Positions 41,302 through 50,512 of a stretch of 50,631 nucleotides of DNA are shown here, piece by piece (position 1 is the first letter of the stretch; each line of letters starts with the position of its first letter). The position numbers and the translations under genes were made by a program. Source of the DNA: Flavobacteriales bacterium (GTDB lineage: Bacteria > Bacteroidota > Bacteroidia > Flavobacteriales_D > Sanyastnellaceae); contig JANQWV010000043.1 in NCBI GenBank assembly GCA_030729695.1, positions 1 to 50,631 on the forward strand, given 5' to 3'. A model generated the notes under the pieces. The model ran no database searches. It was not told where the DNA came from and saw nothing but the letters and a program-made list of their open reading frames with translations.

Positions 41302-42543
41302 ATGGAAAAGAAACACCCCGAGTCATGGATGATGAGCCACGGCTACAATCCGAAATGGAGCGAAGGATCGGTTAAGACACCAATCTTTCAAACTTCAACA
41401 TTCGTATTCAATACAGCCGCTGAAGGTAAACGCTTTTTTGCGTTGGCCTATGGAAAGGATACCATGAATGAAGGTGAACAGCTGGGTCTTATATACAGCA
41501 GATTGAACAATCCGAATCTTCAAATTTTAGAAGAACGTTTGGCATTGTGGGAAGGCGCCGATGAGGCAGCAACATTCGAAAGTGGCATGAGTGCTATTGC
41601 AACAACCATGTTGGCATATTTGCGTCCAGGCGATATTTTAGTTTGTAGCCATCCAACCTATGGAGGCACTCACCATTTCATTCATCAGGTATTGATTGAT
41701 TTTGGAATTCAATGGGAGTCTTTTGGACCGAATGATTCATTAGATGAGTTGTACGATCGTCTTCATGCAGAAAATAAATTAGGTCGTGTGAAAATGGTTT
41801 TCACAGAGACACCTGCAAACCCGACAAACCATTTGTTCGATCTAAAGGCCATTCAAGAATTTAGAAATAAGATTGAAGCCACCTCAGGGAACAAAGTTTT
41901 ATACGCGGTAGACAATACGTACATGGGCCCAATCTGGCAGAAGCCAATGGAGTGGGGTGCAGATGTTGTGTGTTACAGCGCAACGAAGTATTTGAGCGGA
42001 CACAGTGACTTGATTGCTGGTGTTACGGTTGGAAAACAAGAGCACATTACAGCTATTAAGACCTTGCGTACGTTTTTAGGAAACATGATTGCGCCTTACA
42101 CTGCTTGGTTGCTTACTCGAAGCATTGAGACCTTGAAGATTCGTATGGATCAACAAACGAAGAATGCAGTTGACGTAGTGGAGTTTTTGTTGAATCATCC
42201 GAAAGTTGAACAAGTGTTTTTCCCTGGACTGCCAACAAATTCACCTCAGCAAATTGCTATCTACAAGGAGCAATGCAAAGCTCCAGGCGCAATGATTGGT
42301 TTCACTGTTCGCGGTGGTGAAGAAGAGGCTTTTCATGTCTTAGACAGCTGCAAGCTTATTAAGTTGGCTGTTAGTTTAGGAAGTAACGAAAGCTTGGCGC
42401 AGCATCCGTTCTCCATGACACATGCAGATGTTCCAGATGAAGATAAGATTGGAATGGGAATAACAGAAGGGATGATTCGTTTGAGTGTTGGAATTGAAAA
42501 CTCTGAGGATATTATTGCAGACTTGGCCCAGGCCTTAAGTTAA
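41302..42543 (+). CDS. Cys/Met-metabolism PLP-dependent enzyme (gamma-synthase/gamma-lyase family)
   Basis: 413 residues. This fold-type I family includes cystathionine gamma-synthase, cystathionine gamma-lyase, methionine gamma-lyase and O-acylhomoserine sulfhydrylase. PLP-binding Lys229 is in CYSATKYLSGHSD, the phosphate-binding site is ESGMSAIA (93-100) and the cofactor Asp is in AVDNTYMGP. Methionine gamma-lyases usually have a Cys after Tyr-Gly in the substrate loop; here it is TYGGTHHF (119-126), so a classic methionine gamma-lyase is less likely. The exact reaction is unresolved. A bidirectional terminator follows. Confidence 0.88.
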   Translation: MEKKHPESWMMSHGYNPKWSEGSVKTPIFQTSTFVFNTAAEGKRFFALAYGKDTMNEGEQLGLIYSRLNNPNLQILEERLALWEGADEAATFESGMSAIATTMLAYLRPGDILVCSHPTYGGTHHFIHQVLIDFGIQWESFGPNDSLDELYDRLHAENKLGRVKMVFTETPANPTNHLFDLKAIQEFRNKIEATSGNKVLYAVDNTYMGPIWQKPMEWGADVVCYSATKYLSGHSDLIAGVTVGKQEHITAIKTLRTFLGNMIAPYTAWLLTRSIETLKIRMDQQTKNAVDVVEFLLNHPKVEQVFFPGLPTNSPQQIAIYKEQCKAPGAMIGFTVRGGEEEAFHVLDSCKLIKLAVSLGSNESLAQHPFSMTHADVPDEDKIGMGITEGMIRLSVGIENSEDIIADLAQALS

Positions 42544-42562
42544 TTTGATTTATGTTGAAATG

Positions 42563-42593
42563 AAAAACGCCCGCATTCGCGGGCGTTTTTTTC
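42563..42593. terminator. Bidirectional terminator between the PLP-enzyme and RNase Y genes
   Basis: AAAAACGCCCGC-ATTC-GCGGGCGTTTTT is a perfect 12-bp stem with a T run on each strand. Confidence 0.93.
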
Positions 42594-42608
42594 GTCTAAT
42601 ATTTACGA

Positions 42609-44153
42609 TTATCTCGCAATACCTACAGCACGTTTTTCACGGATAACCGTTACACGCACTTGGCCGGGATAAGTCATTTCAGTTTCAATGCGAGAAGCCA
42701 ATGAGATCGCCAATGCATCGGCCTGATCATCTGTTACGCGATCAGCTTCAACCATTACACGTAACTCACGACCCGCTTGAATAGCAAACGATTTAGATAC
42801 GCCAGGGTATTCTAACGCCAAGTTCTCTAAATCGCGCAAACGTTGAATGTAGGCTTCAACAACTTCGCGACGTGCGCCAGGACGAGCGCCTGAGATAGCA
42901 TCGCAAACTTGAATGATTGGCGCAAGTAAGGTTTTCATTTCAACCTCGTCGTGGTGAGCGCCAATAGCGTTGCACACGTCTGGTTTTTCACCGTACTTCT
43001 CTGCCAACTTCATACCCAACACTGCGTGTGGTAATTCGCTTTCGTCGTCTGGAACTTTTCCAATATCGTGAAGCAATCCTGCTCTGCGAGCAGCTTTCGG
43101 ATTCAATCCCAATTCACTTGCCATGGTAGCACAAAGGTTGGCTACCTCGCGGCTGTGTTGCAATAAGTTTTGTCCGTAAGATGAACGGTACTTCATACGT
43201 CCCACCATGCGAACCAATTCGCTGTGAAGGCCGTGAATGCCCATTTCAATGCAGGTACGCTTTCCAACTTCAACAATCTCTTCTTCAATGTTCTTGCGAA
43301 CTTTCGCTACAACTTCTTCAATACGCGCGGGGTGAATACGTCCGTCTGTCACCAATTGGTGCAACGATAGACGAGCAATCTCTCTGCGAACCGGATCGAA
43401 ACAAGAAAGGACAATAGCTTCAGGGGTGTCGTCTACAATAATTTCAACTCCGGTAGCTGCTTCAAGCGCGCGGATGTTACGTCCTTCGCGACCAATGATG
43501 CGACCTTTGATTTCATCGTTTTCAATATTGAAAACAGAAACGCTATTTTCAACGGCATGCTCTACAGCGGTGCGTTGAATAGTCTGAATAACGATCTTCT
43601 TCGCTTCTTGATTTGCTTTCAATTTCGCTTCGTCAACGATACCTTGAATTTGCGAAGCACATGCATTACGTGCATCCTCCTTCAACATTTCCATCAACTG
43701 AGCCTTTGCAGCATCAGCAGAAAGTTTAGAAAGATCTTCCAGTTGAGCAATGATTTTCTGTTGTGATTTTTCTAAATCAGCAGACTTCTTTTCATTCAAT
43801 TCAATCAACTTCGTCGCATTTTCTTTTTGAGCATCGGCCTCTTTTTCTTTGCGCTTCAGTTGTTCTTGTTGTTGTGAAATTTCGCGTTCGCGATTTTTGA
43901 TGCGGTCTTCCGCTTGTTTCACCTTGTTGTTTTTTTCGCCAACCTCGCGGTCATGTTGCGACTTCAATTCCAAAAATTTCTCTTTGGCTTGAAGAATTTT
44001 TTTCTCTTTAAGGGTTTCTCCTTCTTTCTTCGCTTCTTCAATAATGCCGTCTTTCTTAGACTTTAACGCACCGTTTAAAACGAAATAGGTAAGAAGAGCA
44101 CCACTGATTACTCCGGTAATTGAGCAAACAATAATCAATACACTGCCTTCCAT
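42609..44153 (-). CDS. rny: Ribonuclease Y
   Basis: 514 residues, normal length. It is a membrane-anchored endoribonuclease that starts mRNA decay. The N-terminal helix [20 protein letters not shown] is followed by a long Lys/Glu coiled coil (to about 190), a KH domain ([21 protein letters not shown]) and an HD domain with LLHDIGK, AHHDEVE and the surrounding conserved blocks. The frame also has an ATG at 44180, but a hairpin (44182-44197) abuts it, and the ATG at 44153 gives the usual short N-terminus. It is the last gene of a minus-strand run with zapA. Confidence 0.94.
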   Translation of the reverse strand: MEGSVLIIVCSITGVISGALLTYFVLNGALKSKKDGIIEEAKKEGETLKEKKILQAKEKFLELKSQHDREVGEKNNKVKQAEDRIKNREREISQQQEQLKRKEKEADAQKENATKLIELNEKKSADLEKSQQKIIAQLEDLSKLSADAAKAQLMEMLKEDARNACASQIQGIVDEAKLKANQEAKKIVIQTIQRTAVEHAVENSVSVFNIENDEIKGRIIGREGRNIRALEAATGVEIIVDDTPEAIVLSCFDPVRREIARLSLHQLVTDGRIHPARIEEVVAKVRKNIEEEIVEVGKRTCIEMGIHGLHSELVRMVGRMKYRSSYGQNLLQHSREVANLCATMASELGLNPKAARRAGLLHDIGKVPDDESELPHAVLGMKLAEKYGEKPDVCNAIGAHHDEVEMKTLLAPIIQVCDAISGARPGARREVVEAYIQRLRDLENLALEYPGVSKSFAIQAGRELRVMVEADRVTDDQADALAISLASRIETEMTYPGQVRVTVIREKRAVGIAR

Positions 44154-44181
44154 TGGACATAAAGTATTAGTGTTCCACATG

Positions 44182-44197
44182 CGGACGTTCGGGTCCG
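44182..44197 (-). other. Small hairpin just upstream of rny
   Basis: CGGAC-CCGAAC-GTCCG on the minus strand is a 5-bp stem with a six-base loop, in the zapA-rny gap and one base before the upstream ATG at 44180. It could affect which start is used or mark an mRNA processing point. Confidence 0.35.
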
Positions 44198-44227
44198 TTT
44201 CCTAAAGCAGAGGGGGAGTAGAATGGA

Positions 44228-44587
44228 CTAGTTCGCCAAATAACCGTCAACGAGATTCTCTAATGCTGAGAATTGCTCGGTATAATCGGGTGCGGCAGCT
44301 TCTTTTTCAATCACAACTTCTTTCTCAACAATGACTTCCTTTTCCACCACAACCTCAACGGTTTTTTCTATAACCTGAGCCGCGGTGTTGTTTAGTTTAG
44401 TTATGATTTGTAAAGCCGCCATGGCTAGTAAATCTCCTCTGTCTTTTACCGAATAGTTTTTCTGAAACATGGAAACGGCCTCCTCCAATTGCGCCTCTGC
44501 CTTGCGGATCGAAGCTTCTTCTGAAGCCTTCACCGAAAGAGGGTAATTTTTACCAGCAATGGATATTTGTAAGGTTACTTCGCTCAT
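44228..44587 (-). CDS. zapA: Cell-division protein ZapA
   Basis: 119 residues. The N-terminal ZapA fold is clear: VTLQISIAGKNYPLSVKAS and a helix with EAQLEEAVSMFQKNY, then LLAMAALQIITKLN. ZapA binds and bundles FtsZ filaments at the division site. After residue ~75 there is a Val/Glu/Lys tract (VEVVVEKEVIVEKEVVIEKE) not found in short ZapA proteins, likely an extended coiled coil or linker. The gene lies seven bases after the coiled-coil gene and 47 bases before the rny ATG at 44180. Confidence 0.88.
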   Translation of the reverse strand: MSEVTLQISIAGKNYPLSVKASEEASIRKAEAQLEEAVSMFQKNYSVKDRGDLLAMAALQIITKLNNTAAQVIEKTVEVVVEKEVIVEKEVVIEKEAAAPDYTEQFSALENLVDGYLAN

Positions 44588-44594
44588 TGTTCCA

Positions 44595-44888
44595 CTATTT
44601 GTTTAATAGTAAAAGACATTCATCTATCTCTTTTACCAAAGCGTTGATTCTCTGCTTAGTTGAATGAACATGATCTATCTGTGTTTCATTCCTCAACGAT
44701 TGGTTTGCTTCTAACTCTTCTATTTTAACATTTAAGTCCTCAATCTGATCTTGAAGTCCTTTGTTGATTTTGTATACCGAAGCCAATTCTTCGTTCACCT
44801 TAGCCAATGCATTTACAGCATTGCGCTTGGCCTCACCCAATTCGTGAATTTTTGCCGTAAGTGTTTCAAAGTGTTGAGCCGATTCCAT
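44595..44888 (-). CDS. Small coiled-coil protein upstream of zapA, possible division partner
   Basis: 97 residues, almost entirely coiled coil (HFETLTAKIHELGEAKRNAV... KINKGLQDQIEDLNVKIEEL), with no signal peptide or membrane helix. Its size and its position before zapA resemble ZapB-like or ZapA-partner proteins; that role is inferred. The frame extends to 44930, but an exact TAACTTTG at 44918-44925 lies inside the extension, so the ATG at 44888 is the best start (an ATG at 44915 lies only two bases after the element). Confidence 0.75.
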   Translation of the reverse strand: MESAQHFETLTAKIHELGEAKRNAVNALAKVNEELASVYKINKGLQDQIEDLNVKIEELEANQSLRNETQIDHVHSTKQRINALVKEIDECLLLLNK

Positions 44889-44917
44889 AAATACGTATAG
44901 CTTTTGTTGAAGCATTA

Positions 44918-44925
44918 CAAAGTTA
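44918..44925 (-). promoter_or_regulatory. -7 element for the coiled-coil - zapA - rny operon
   Basis: The minus strand reads TAACTTTG, an exact match. It precedes the ATG at 44888 by 29 bases and is the only clear element upstream of the three genes. Confidence 0.6.
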
Positions 44926-45026
44926 GTCAAAATCAGCCCAAGGACGTTCGCTTTTTTTCCTCAATGCTTGTGAATAAAATAACCCCCGCGAATCGCATCG
45001 AAGGCTTTTTCTGTGCACTTTGCAGC

Positions 45027-46718
45027 ATGGTTTTCAGCAATTTGAATTCGAGTCGATTTTTGATTCTCCTTTTTTTGCTTTCTGCGACTTTTGCACAGGG
45101 ACAAAAATGGACATGCAGTTCGCCTTTAGATATACCCTTGGAGCTCGCAGGTTCCTTCGCTGAAATTCGCTCGAATCACTTCCATTCGGGAATGGATTTG
45201 CGCACCGAACAGCGCGAAGGTTTGCCAGTCTATTGCGCAGCCGACGGATACGTTTCCAGAATAAAAATTTCACCTTTCGGATACGGCAAGGCCATTTATG
45301 TGACCCACCCTGAAGGTTATGTTACCGTCTACGCGCACCTTCAAAAGTTCAATCACGAAATCGATTCATTGCTTCGACTTCAACATAAATCAAAGGAATC
45401 TTACGAAGTCGATTGGTATTTGAAAGAGGGACAGATTAATTTGAAGCGAGGTCAACACATCGCTTGGAGCGGTAATTCGGGTGGAAGTGGTGGTCCGCAT
45501 TTGCACTTCGAAGTGCGCGACAGCCGAACAGAGCAATGCCTCGACCCCATGCGCTTTGGATTGCCGGTGCGCGATACACTAGCTCCAATTTTTGAATCGT
45601 TCAGTGCATGGAGTGGTTTCGAGGCGAGCGAGATTAGTCCGAATGAATTGCCGGCTGTGGGACATTTCGTTTCAGGAAGAGGAGCTTCAGACACTTTGCC
45701 TCTTGAAATTCAACTTGGAAAATTAGAGTTGGCGGTATCCATTGTAGACCGCTATTTAAGTGGAAGTGGCGAATGTGGAGTGAAAGCCTTGCGTGTTTTT
45801 GTTGATGGGAATTTGTTTTACCGAATGGATATTCGAGCGGTGAATTTCAACACAACGAAAGGGATAAACGGATTTGTGCCGTTGGGAATTTACAAGTCGA
45901 AATCGGGTCAATGGTATCGTTGCTCAAGACCCAAACAAACGCCTCTAAAAGAAGAGGTCAGTATGTTTTATGTTCCGGTTGAAATTACCGACTCGCTCAT
46001 TCACAGCATTCGATTTGAAACAGAAGATTGGAAAGGGAATGTGGCTACTGCTGTTGGCTTTGTTCAAGCTGTTCAGCCCGTTGCGCCTTCACATGCAAAT
46101 GCAATAAAACTAATTGCGGGACAGGAGAAATCGATTCAAACGAGATCAGGTAAGATCGTCTTCCAGAAAGAATCGCTCTTCGATGATGCGAGTGTACTGC
46201 TGTTTCAACCCGTGTTCGATTCGCTCGTGCCTCCTGTTGTGGAAATAGGTCATGAAGGAATTGCACTTTTTTCTCCAGTGAAAATTCAGTTCCATTTGAA
46301 TTCAATGACACCTGAACAACGAAAGAAAGTTGTTGTGCTTCACGGAAATGCTTCCAAAAGAAAATCTATTGGTGGAAATGTGGAAGGAAATGCCATTGTG
46401 GCGAATGCTTCTTTGTTGGGAACATTCACCTATGCTTCGGATTGGGACAGTCCTGTTGTTGAATTTGTTGAACAGATTTTTCCAGAGTCAGATTTAGTTG
46501 GAAGTGTGAAGTTCCGAGTGAGCGATGCGTTAAGTGGAATTGAAAGCATTCGTCCGGAGTTAGATGGCAAATGGATTTACTACGAATACGACGCGAAGAA
46601 TAGTTCGGTCATGGTAGAATTACCGTTGAGTTTGGTTGATGAGCAGCCGCATGAATTTTCACTGAAGGTGAAAGATAAATGTGGAAATGAAACGGTCTAT
46701 AAAAAGACGTTTAATTAG
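45027..46718 (+). CDS. M23-family peptidoglycan endopeptidase (LytM/gametolysin fold)
   Basis: 563 residues. The signal peptide ends near TFAQGQ. The M23 domain at about 45-185 keeps all zinc ligands and catalytic residues: HFHSGMD (His53, Asp57), VYAHLQ (His104) and GGPHLHFEV (His158, His160). A long beta-rich C-terminal region (about 190-563) with Ig-like segments follows. Such enzymes cut peptide cross-links in the cell wall. The frame opens at 44904, but that part overlaps the divergent coiled-coil gene; the ATG at 45027 gives a clean signal peptide and follows CACTTTG by four bases. It overlaps the convergent amidohydrolase by four bases. Confidence 0.9.
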   Translation: MVFSNLNSSRFLILLFLLSATFAQGQKWTCSSPLDIPLELAGSFAEIRSNHFHSGMDLRTEQREGLPVYCAADGYVSRIKISPFGYGKAIYVTHPEGYVTVYAHLQKFNHEIDSLLRLQHKSKESYEVDWYLKEGQINLKRGQHIAWSGNSGGSGGPHLHFEVRDSRTEQCLDPMRFGLPVRDTLAPIFESFSAWSGFEASEISPNELPAVGHFVSGRGASDTLPLEIQLGKLELAVSIVDRYLSGSGECGVKALRVFVDGNLFYRMDIRAVNFNTTKGINGFVPLGIYKSKSGQWYRCSRPKQTPLKEEVSMFYVPVEITDSLIHSIRFETEDWKGNVATAVGFVQAVQPVAPSHANAIKLIAGQEKSIQTRSGKIVFQKESLFDDASVLLFQPVFDSLVPPVVEIGHEGIALFSPVKIQFHLNSMTPEQRKKVVVLHGNASKRKSIGGNVEGNAIVANASLLGTFTYASDWDSPVVEFVEQIFPESDLVGSVKFRVSDALSGIESIRPELDGKWIYYEYDAKNSSVMVELPLSLVDEQPHEFSLKVKDKCGNETVYKKTFN

Positions 46719-47719
46719 AACATGTTTTTCGGAAGGTCAAGCCATTCAAGGGCTGAGCCGTGCATGATGTTTTCCAAGTCAGATTGTTCCAACTGCATTT
46801 CTTCAATGAATTGACCAATGTGTAAATCGCCTAACGGAAAAGGATAGTCTGTTCCTAATGCGATTTTTTTCGTTGGCTGTTTCGTCATTATGTAACGAAG
46901 TAAATCTGCATCATGTGTAGCGCTGTCGATCCAAAACTTGTTCAAGTATTGACTAGGCGCAACGTTGTTGTCTAGGGCCACAAGGTCTGGTCTGCAATTA
47001 AATCCGTGTTCAATTCTTCCCAGTGTTGGAATGAAAGAACCGCCAGCATGGGCGAATAGAAAACGAAGCTTCGGGAATTTTTCAATAACACCAGAAAAGA
47101 TGAGCGAGCAAATGGCGCGCGTGGTTTCAGCGGGCATACCCACCAACCAAGGAAGCCAATATTTCTTCATGTCGTTTTCGCCCATCATTTCCCACGGATG
47201 AACCATAACGCACATGCTTAAGTCTTCACAAGCCTTCCACAGCGGAAGAAATTTTTCGTCGCTAAGATTAACGCCATTGATATTCGATCCGATTTGTATT
47301 CCACGAAATCCAATTTTCTTAGCGCGTTCCAATTCAGCAATTGCCATTGGAATGTCGTTCATGGGAAGGGTAGCCAAACCAACATAGTTTTTCGGATGTT
47401 CTTCAACAATCATTGCAATGTGATCGTTTAAGAATTCGGAAACTTTTAGTGTGTGCTCTGGTTTTGCCCAATAGGAAAACAAAACAGGAATGGTGCAAAC
47501 CACTTGAACTTGCGTGTTGAATTTTGCGTATTCATCGATGCGTAAAACGGGATCCCAACAATTCGATTCAATCTCGCGGAAGAACTGATCGCCTTGCATC
47601 ATACGCGCAAAGCCAGCTCTGTGGTGATCGAGATGAATGAATTTTCCATATCCGAACTCCTTACTCCAGTTCGGCAAGTGGTCGGGCATAATGTGGGTGT
47701 GGGTATCTATTTTAAGCAC
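46715..47719 (-). CDS. Amidohydrolase-2 family, aminocarboxymuconate-semialdehyde decarboxylase-like
   Basis: 334 residues. The metal site HxH is DTHTHIMP (His7, His9); further family motifs are VMVHPWEMMG, FLFAHAGGSFI and LGTDYPFPLGD. This set matches ACMSD, which decarboxylates 2-amino-3-carboxymuconate semialdehyde in the kynurenine branch of tryptophan breakdown. No other kynurenine genes are in the window, so the substrate is inferred. The initiator is the GTG at 47719; a TAACTTCG (47736-47743, one mismatch) lies upstream. Confidence 0.87.
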   Translation of the reverse strand: MLKIDTHTHIMPDHLPNWSKEFGYGKFIHLDHHRAGFARMMQGDQFFREIESNCWDPVLRIDEYAKFNTQVQVVCTIPVLFSYWAKPEHTLKVSEFLNDHIAMIVEEHPKNYVGLATLPMNDIPMAIAELERAKKIGFRGIQIGSNINGVNLSDEKFLPLWKACEDLSMCVMVHPWEMMGENDMKKYWLPWLVGMPAETTRAICSLIFSGVIEKFPKLRFLFAHAGGSFIPTLGRIEHGFNCRPDLVALDNNVAPSQYLNKFWIDSATHDADLLRYIMTKQPTKKIALGTDYPFPLGDLHIGQFIEEMQLEQSDLENIMHGSALEWLDLPKNMF

Positions 47720-47753
47720 GGCGGTTTTTGGTGTGGCGAAGTTAACGAATCTT

Positions 47754-49363
47754 TTATTCCTTTTTTACTTTGCGCAAATCGAGCATATTTACCGGATTCG
47801 TTGGGAAATTTTTAATGTTTGAACGAATGAAGTGCATGACTTGGTCGTAATACAATGGAATGATTGGAGTTTCGGAGTGAATAATCTCTTCGAGCTGTTT
47901 GCTATACATAAGTGTACTGTCGGCTGAATTGGTTTTGCCCATCTTCGAATAGATGTTGTCGTAAGCCTCGTTGCTGAAGTGGGTATAATTCGGTCCGTTC
48001 GGCGCAAAGCGCGGAGTGGTGAAAACAGAATAGAAATTTTCCGGATGCGCATAATCGGCTAACCAACTTTTTCGAAAGACCGAAAGCTGACATTTAGATG
48101 CTTGATCTCGAAACGCTGCTCCTTGCAATTGTTGTATCTCGCAAGGAATACCGATTTGCTGCCATTCGTGTTGAATGTACTCCATGAGGTCTGCGTAATC
48201 ACTAGTAGTACTTAACACAATTGTAGGAAGGTTTTTTCCATTGGGGAATCCGGCTTCTGCTAACAAATCAAGCGCTTGTTTTTTGTTGAAGGAAATGAGT
48301 TGTTCCGTGTTCAGGTCTTTCGCTGCTGCTGGAGAACAGAATCCGAAGTCTGCTGGAATAACAGTGTTGTTGCGCAAGTGCTTCACCATATCTTTTTTAT
48401 TTATGGAAAGGTGAAGGGCCATTCTTACGCGTGGGTCTAGCAATGCTTTGTTCCCTTGAAGGGCCGGGTCTACCACGAATCCGAGATAGTCTGTTTTAAT
48501 GAAAGGCGTTTTTTGCAAGTACAGTTGAGAACTGTATGCGCTGGATAAATTTCCATTCGGATCAAGCAGTTCATCTTTGAACGCATTGTGTATACCACTC
48601 ATGAAATCGTACTTGCCTTGAAGCAAGCCTTGGTATTCAGCAGACATGTCTTTCACAAAATCTATTTTCACCGCGTCTAAATAGGGGAGAGCCTTTCCGA
48701 ATTCATCTTTCAAATAGTAATTCGGATTTTTATGAAACACGAGCGCGACATTTTCATACCAGAACGCAAATTGAAAAGGACCGCATCCGACAGGATGATT
48801 GCGGAAATCGGTTCCATACATTTCAACGGCTTCATGTTAGCGTATTGCGTTGTGAGTAGGCCAAGGAATGGAGCAAACGGTTCTTTGAGTTGAATTATGA
48901 ATGTAGAATCGTTCGGCGCGGAGAAACCATTATCATCGACTTTTTCGAAAATCCATTTGCCCGGAGAAGCGACGGCGTTGTCTAGAATTCGATTGAAGGA
49001 ATACACCACATCTGACGCGATCACTTTTCTTCCTTGTTCTAAAGGGAAGCAAGCATTGTTGTGGAAGTATACGTCACTCTTCAGAATAAAAGTATAAGTA
49101 AGAAGATCCTGTGAAACAGAAAACGATTTAGCAACGGAAGGAACAACCTGGAGTGAATCATTCAATTCAACCAATCCGTCGAAGAGCTGATTGGTGGCCC
49201 ACATGATTTCAAGATCGCGCGCAAATGCGGGGTCAAGCGAAGTAATACCGTTGCTTTCGTTGTAACAGAAAACATTTTTGTTGTCACTTCGTTTCGTTCC
49301 GCAAGAGACAAGCACCAAGAGAATGAGCACACTTCCGAAAAATATGTTTCCGTTAAATTTCAT
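47754..49363 (-). pseudogene. Frameshifted extracellular solute-binding lipoprotein (peptide-binding, SBP_bac_5)
   Basis: Two overlapping frames make one ~535-residue protein. The 5' frame (49363 down to 48710) has a lipobox LVSC and the family N-terminus (SLDPAFARDLEIMWATNQLFDGLVELN, VYFHNNACFP, FAPFLGLLTTQYA). The 3' frame takes over with HEAVEMYGTDFRNHPVGCGPFQF and runs to 47754. The frame changes at about 48831-48840: after TQYAN the first frame reads MKPLKCME, whereas the second frame reads HEAVEMYG just past a TAA (48837-48839). Related proteins have a few more residues here, so a small deletion of about one or eight bases (or a sequencing error) is likely. Intact homologues bind oligopeptides for an ABC importer. 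A TATTTTTG precedes the ATG at 49363 by five bases. Confidence 0.82.
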
Positions 49364-49368
49364 TCAAA

Positions 49369-49376
49369 CAAAAATA
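49369..49376 (-). promoter_or_regulatory. -7 element five bases before the solute-binding protein gene
   Basis: The minus strand reads TATTTTTG-TTTGA-ATG, an exact TAnnTTTG match. Confidence 0.5.
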
Positions 49377-49405
49377 GAGTAGGTGGAAGTAGAATTGTTC
49401 TGTTC

Positions 49406-49413
49406 TACTTTTG
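49406..49413 (+). promoter_or_regulatory. -7 element four bases before the endonuclease/phosphatase-family gene
   Basis: TACTTTTG-AGTT-ATG: an exact TAnnTTTG match with four bases to the ATG at 49418. The divergent solute-binding gene's element is only 30 bases away. Confidence 0.55.
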
Positions 49414-49417
49414 AGTT

Positions 49418-50437
49418 ATGAAAAAAATAGGTGTGTTATTCTTTATAGCATTAATGGCGTCGTGTAAAACTATGAAGCCAGATACAGAGGCTTCTTTCGA
49501 TGCTCCCGCTAAAGTCAAGTTTGATTTAATGAGTTACAACGTTGAGAATTTGTTTGACACCATTGATGATCCGAATAAGGCGGATGAGGATTTTACTCCG
49601 TCAGGAAAATTGCAATGGAATACAGCGAAGTATTACGAACATCTGAATCATACCGTTGATGCGATTACGAACAAGGGAACAAACTTTCCGGCTATTGTGG
49701 GTTTGATTGAAGTTGAAAACGGAACCGTCTTGAATGATTTGGTCAACACTTCTTTTCTAAAAGGAAAGGGATATCAAGTTGTTTGGTATGAAGGTCCAGA
49801 TGAACGTGGAATAGATGTAGCCATGATTTATGATTCGAAGCGAGTAACAATTGTTGGAAGCAGACCTATTCCTGTTGTTTTAGAAAGTGTGTCAGACCCA
49901 AACACACGAGACATTCTTAAAGTTTCTGTTAAAGTGGGAAGTGAAAATTATCATTTGTTCGTGAATCACTGGCCTTCGCGAAGGGGTGGTCAAGTTGAAT
50001 CGGAAATGCATCGCATAAAAGCCGCGAGTGTTTTAAGAAAAGAAGTCGATCAGATTCTTTCGATAAATGCAAAGGCGAACATTATTTGCATGGGAGACTT
50101 CAACGATTTTCCTTCGAACAAAAGTGTGCACGATGTTTTGCAAGCGGGGGTGTCGAATGAACATTCGGTATTGTTCAACATGATGTCGGATTTTGAAGCG
50201 TTGAAAAAGGGGACTCATTTTTACAAAGGAGAGTGGAGTCCTTTGGATCAGTTTATAGTGAGTTATGGAATGTTCGATAACAAGTGTGTCTCTGCCAATT
50301 CTTATGAAGTGGTGTCTTATGATTTTTTATATTACACATCAAAGGATGGAGTGAAGTCGCCTGCTAGAGTGTACGTGGGTGATTCGTACAAGGGAGGCTA
50401 CAGTGATCACATGCCAATACTTATGCGTGTGAATTAA
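49418..50437 (+). CDS. Secreted endonuclease/exonuclease/phosphatase-family lipoprotein
   Basis: 339 residues. A lipoprotein signal with lipobox LMASC is followed by the EEP fold: SYNVENLFDT (about 38-47), GLIEVEN (metal-binding Glu), VNHWPSRRGG, CMGDFNDFP and the terminal YSDHMPIL. All the metal and catalytic motifs are in place. Members cut DNA, RNA or phosphodiesters; an extracellular nuclease is the best guess for a lipoprotein member. A hairpin terminator follows the stop. Confidence 0.9.
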   Translation: MKKIGVLFFIALMASCKTMKPDTEASFDAPAKVKFDLMSYNVENLFDTIDDPNKADEDFTPSGKLQWNTAKYYEHLNHTVDAITNKGTNFPAIVGLIEVENGTVLNDLVNTSFLKGKGYQVVWYEGPDERGIDVAMIYDSKRVTIVGSRPIPVVLESVSDPNTRDILKVSVKVGSENYHLFVNHWPSRRGGQVESEMHRIKAASVLRKEVDQILSINAKANIICMGDFNDFPSNKSVHDVLQAGVSNEHSVLFNMMSDFEALKKGTHFYKGEWSPLDQFIVSYGMFDNKCVSANSYEVVSYDFLYYTSKDGVKSPARVYVGDSYKGGYSDHMPILMRVN

Positions 50438-50461
50438 TTTAAAACAAAATCTAGAGCAAAT

Positions 50462-50494
50462 AAAAAAGCCGTCTCGTAAGAAACGGCTTTTTTA
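50462..50494. terminator. Terminator between the nuclease-family gene and the convergent Lys/Ala-rich gene
   Basis: AAAAAAGCCGT and ACGGCTTTTTT form an 11-bp stem around a ten-base loop. A/T runs on both sides suit termination in either direction. Confidence 0.88.
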
Positions 50495-50512
50495 ATAGTT
50501 TGAAGTAGAAAA

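Noticed and set aside
41302-42543. Naming the PLP enzyme methionine gamma-lyase
   Set aside because: The usual active-site Cys after Tyr-Gly is Gly here, and family members cannot be separated by eye; only the broad family is called.
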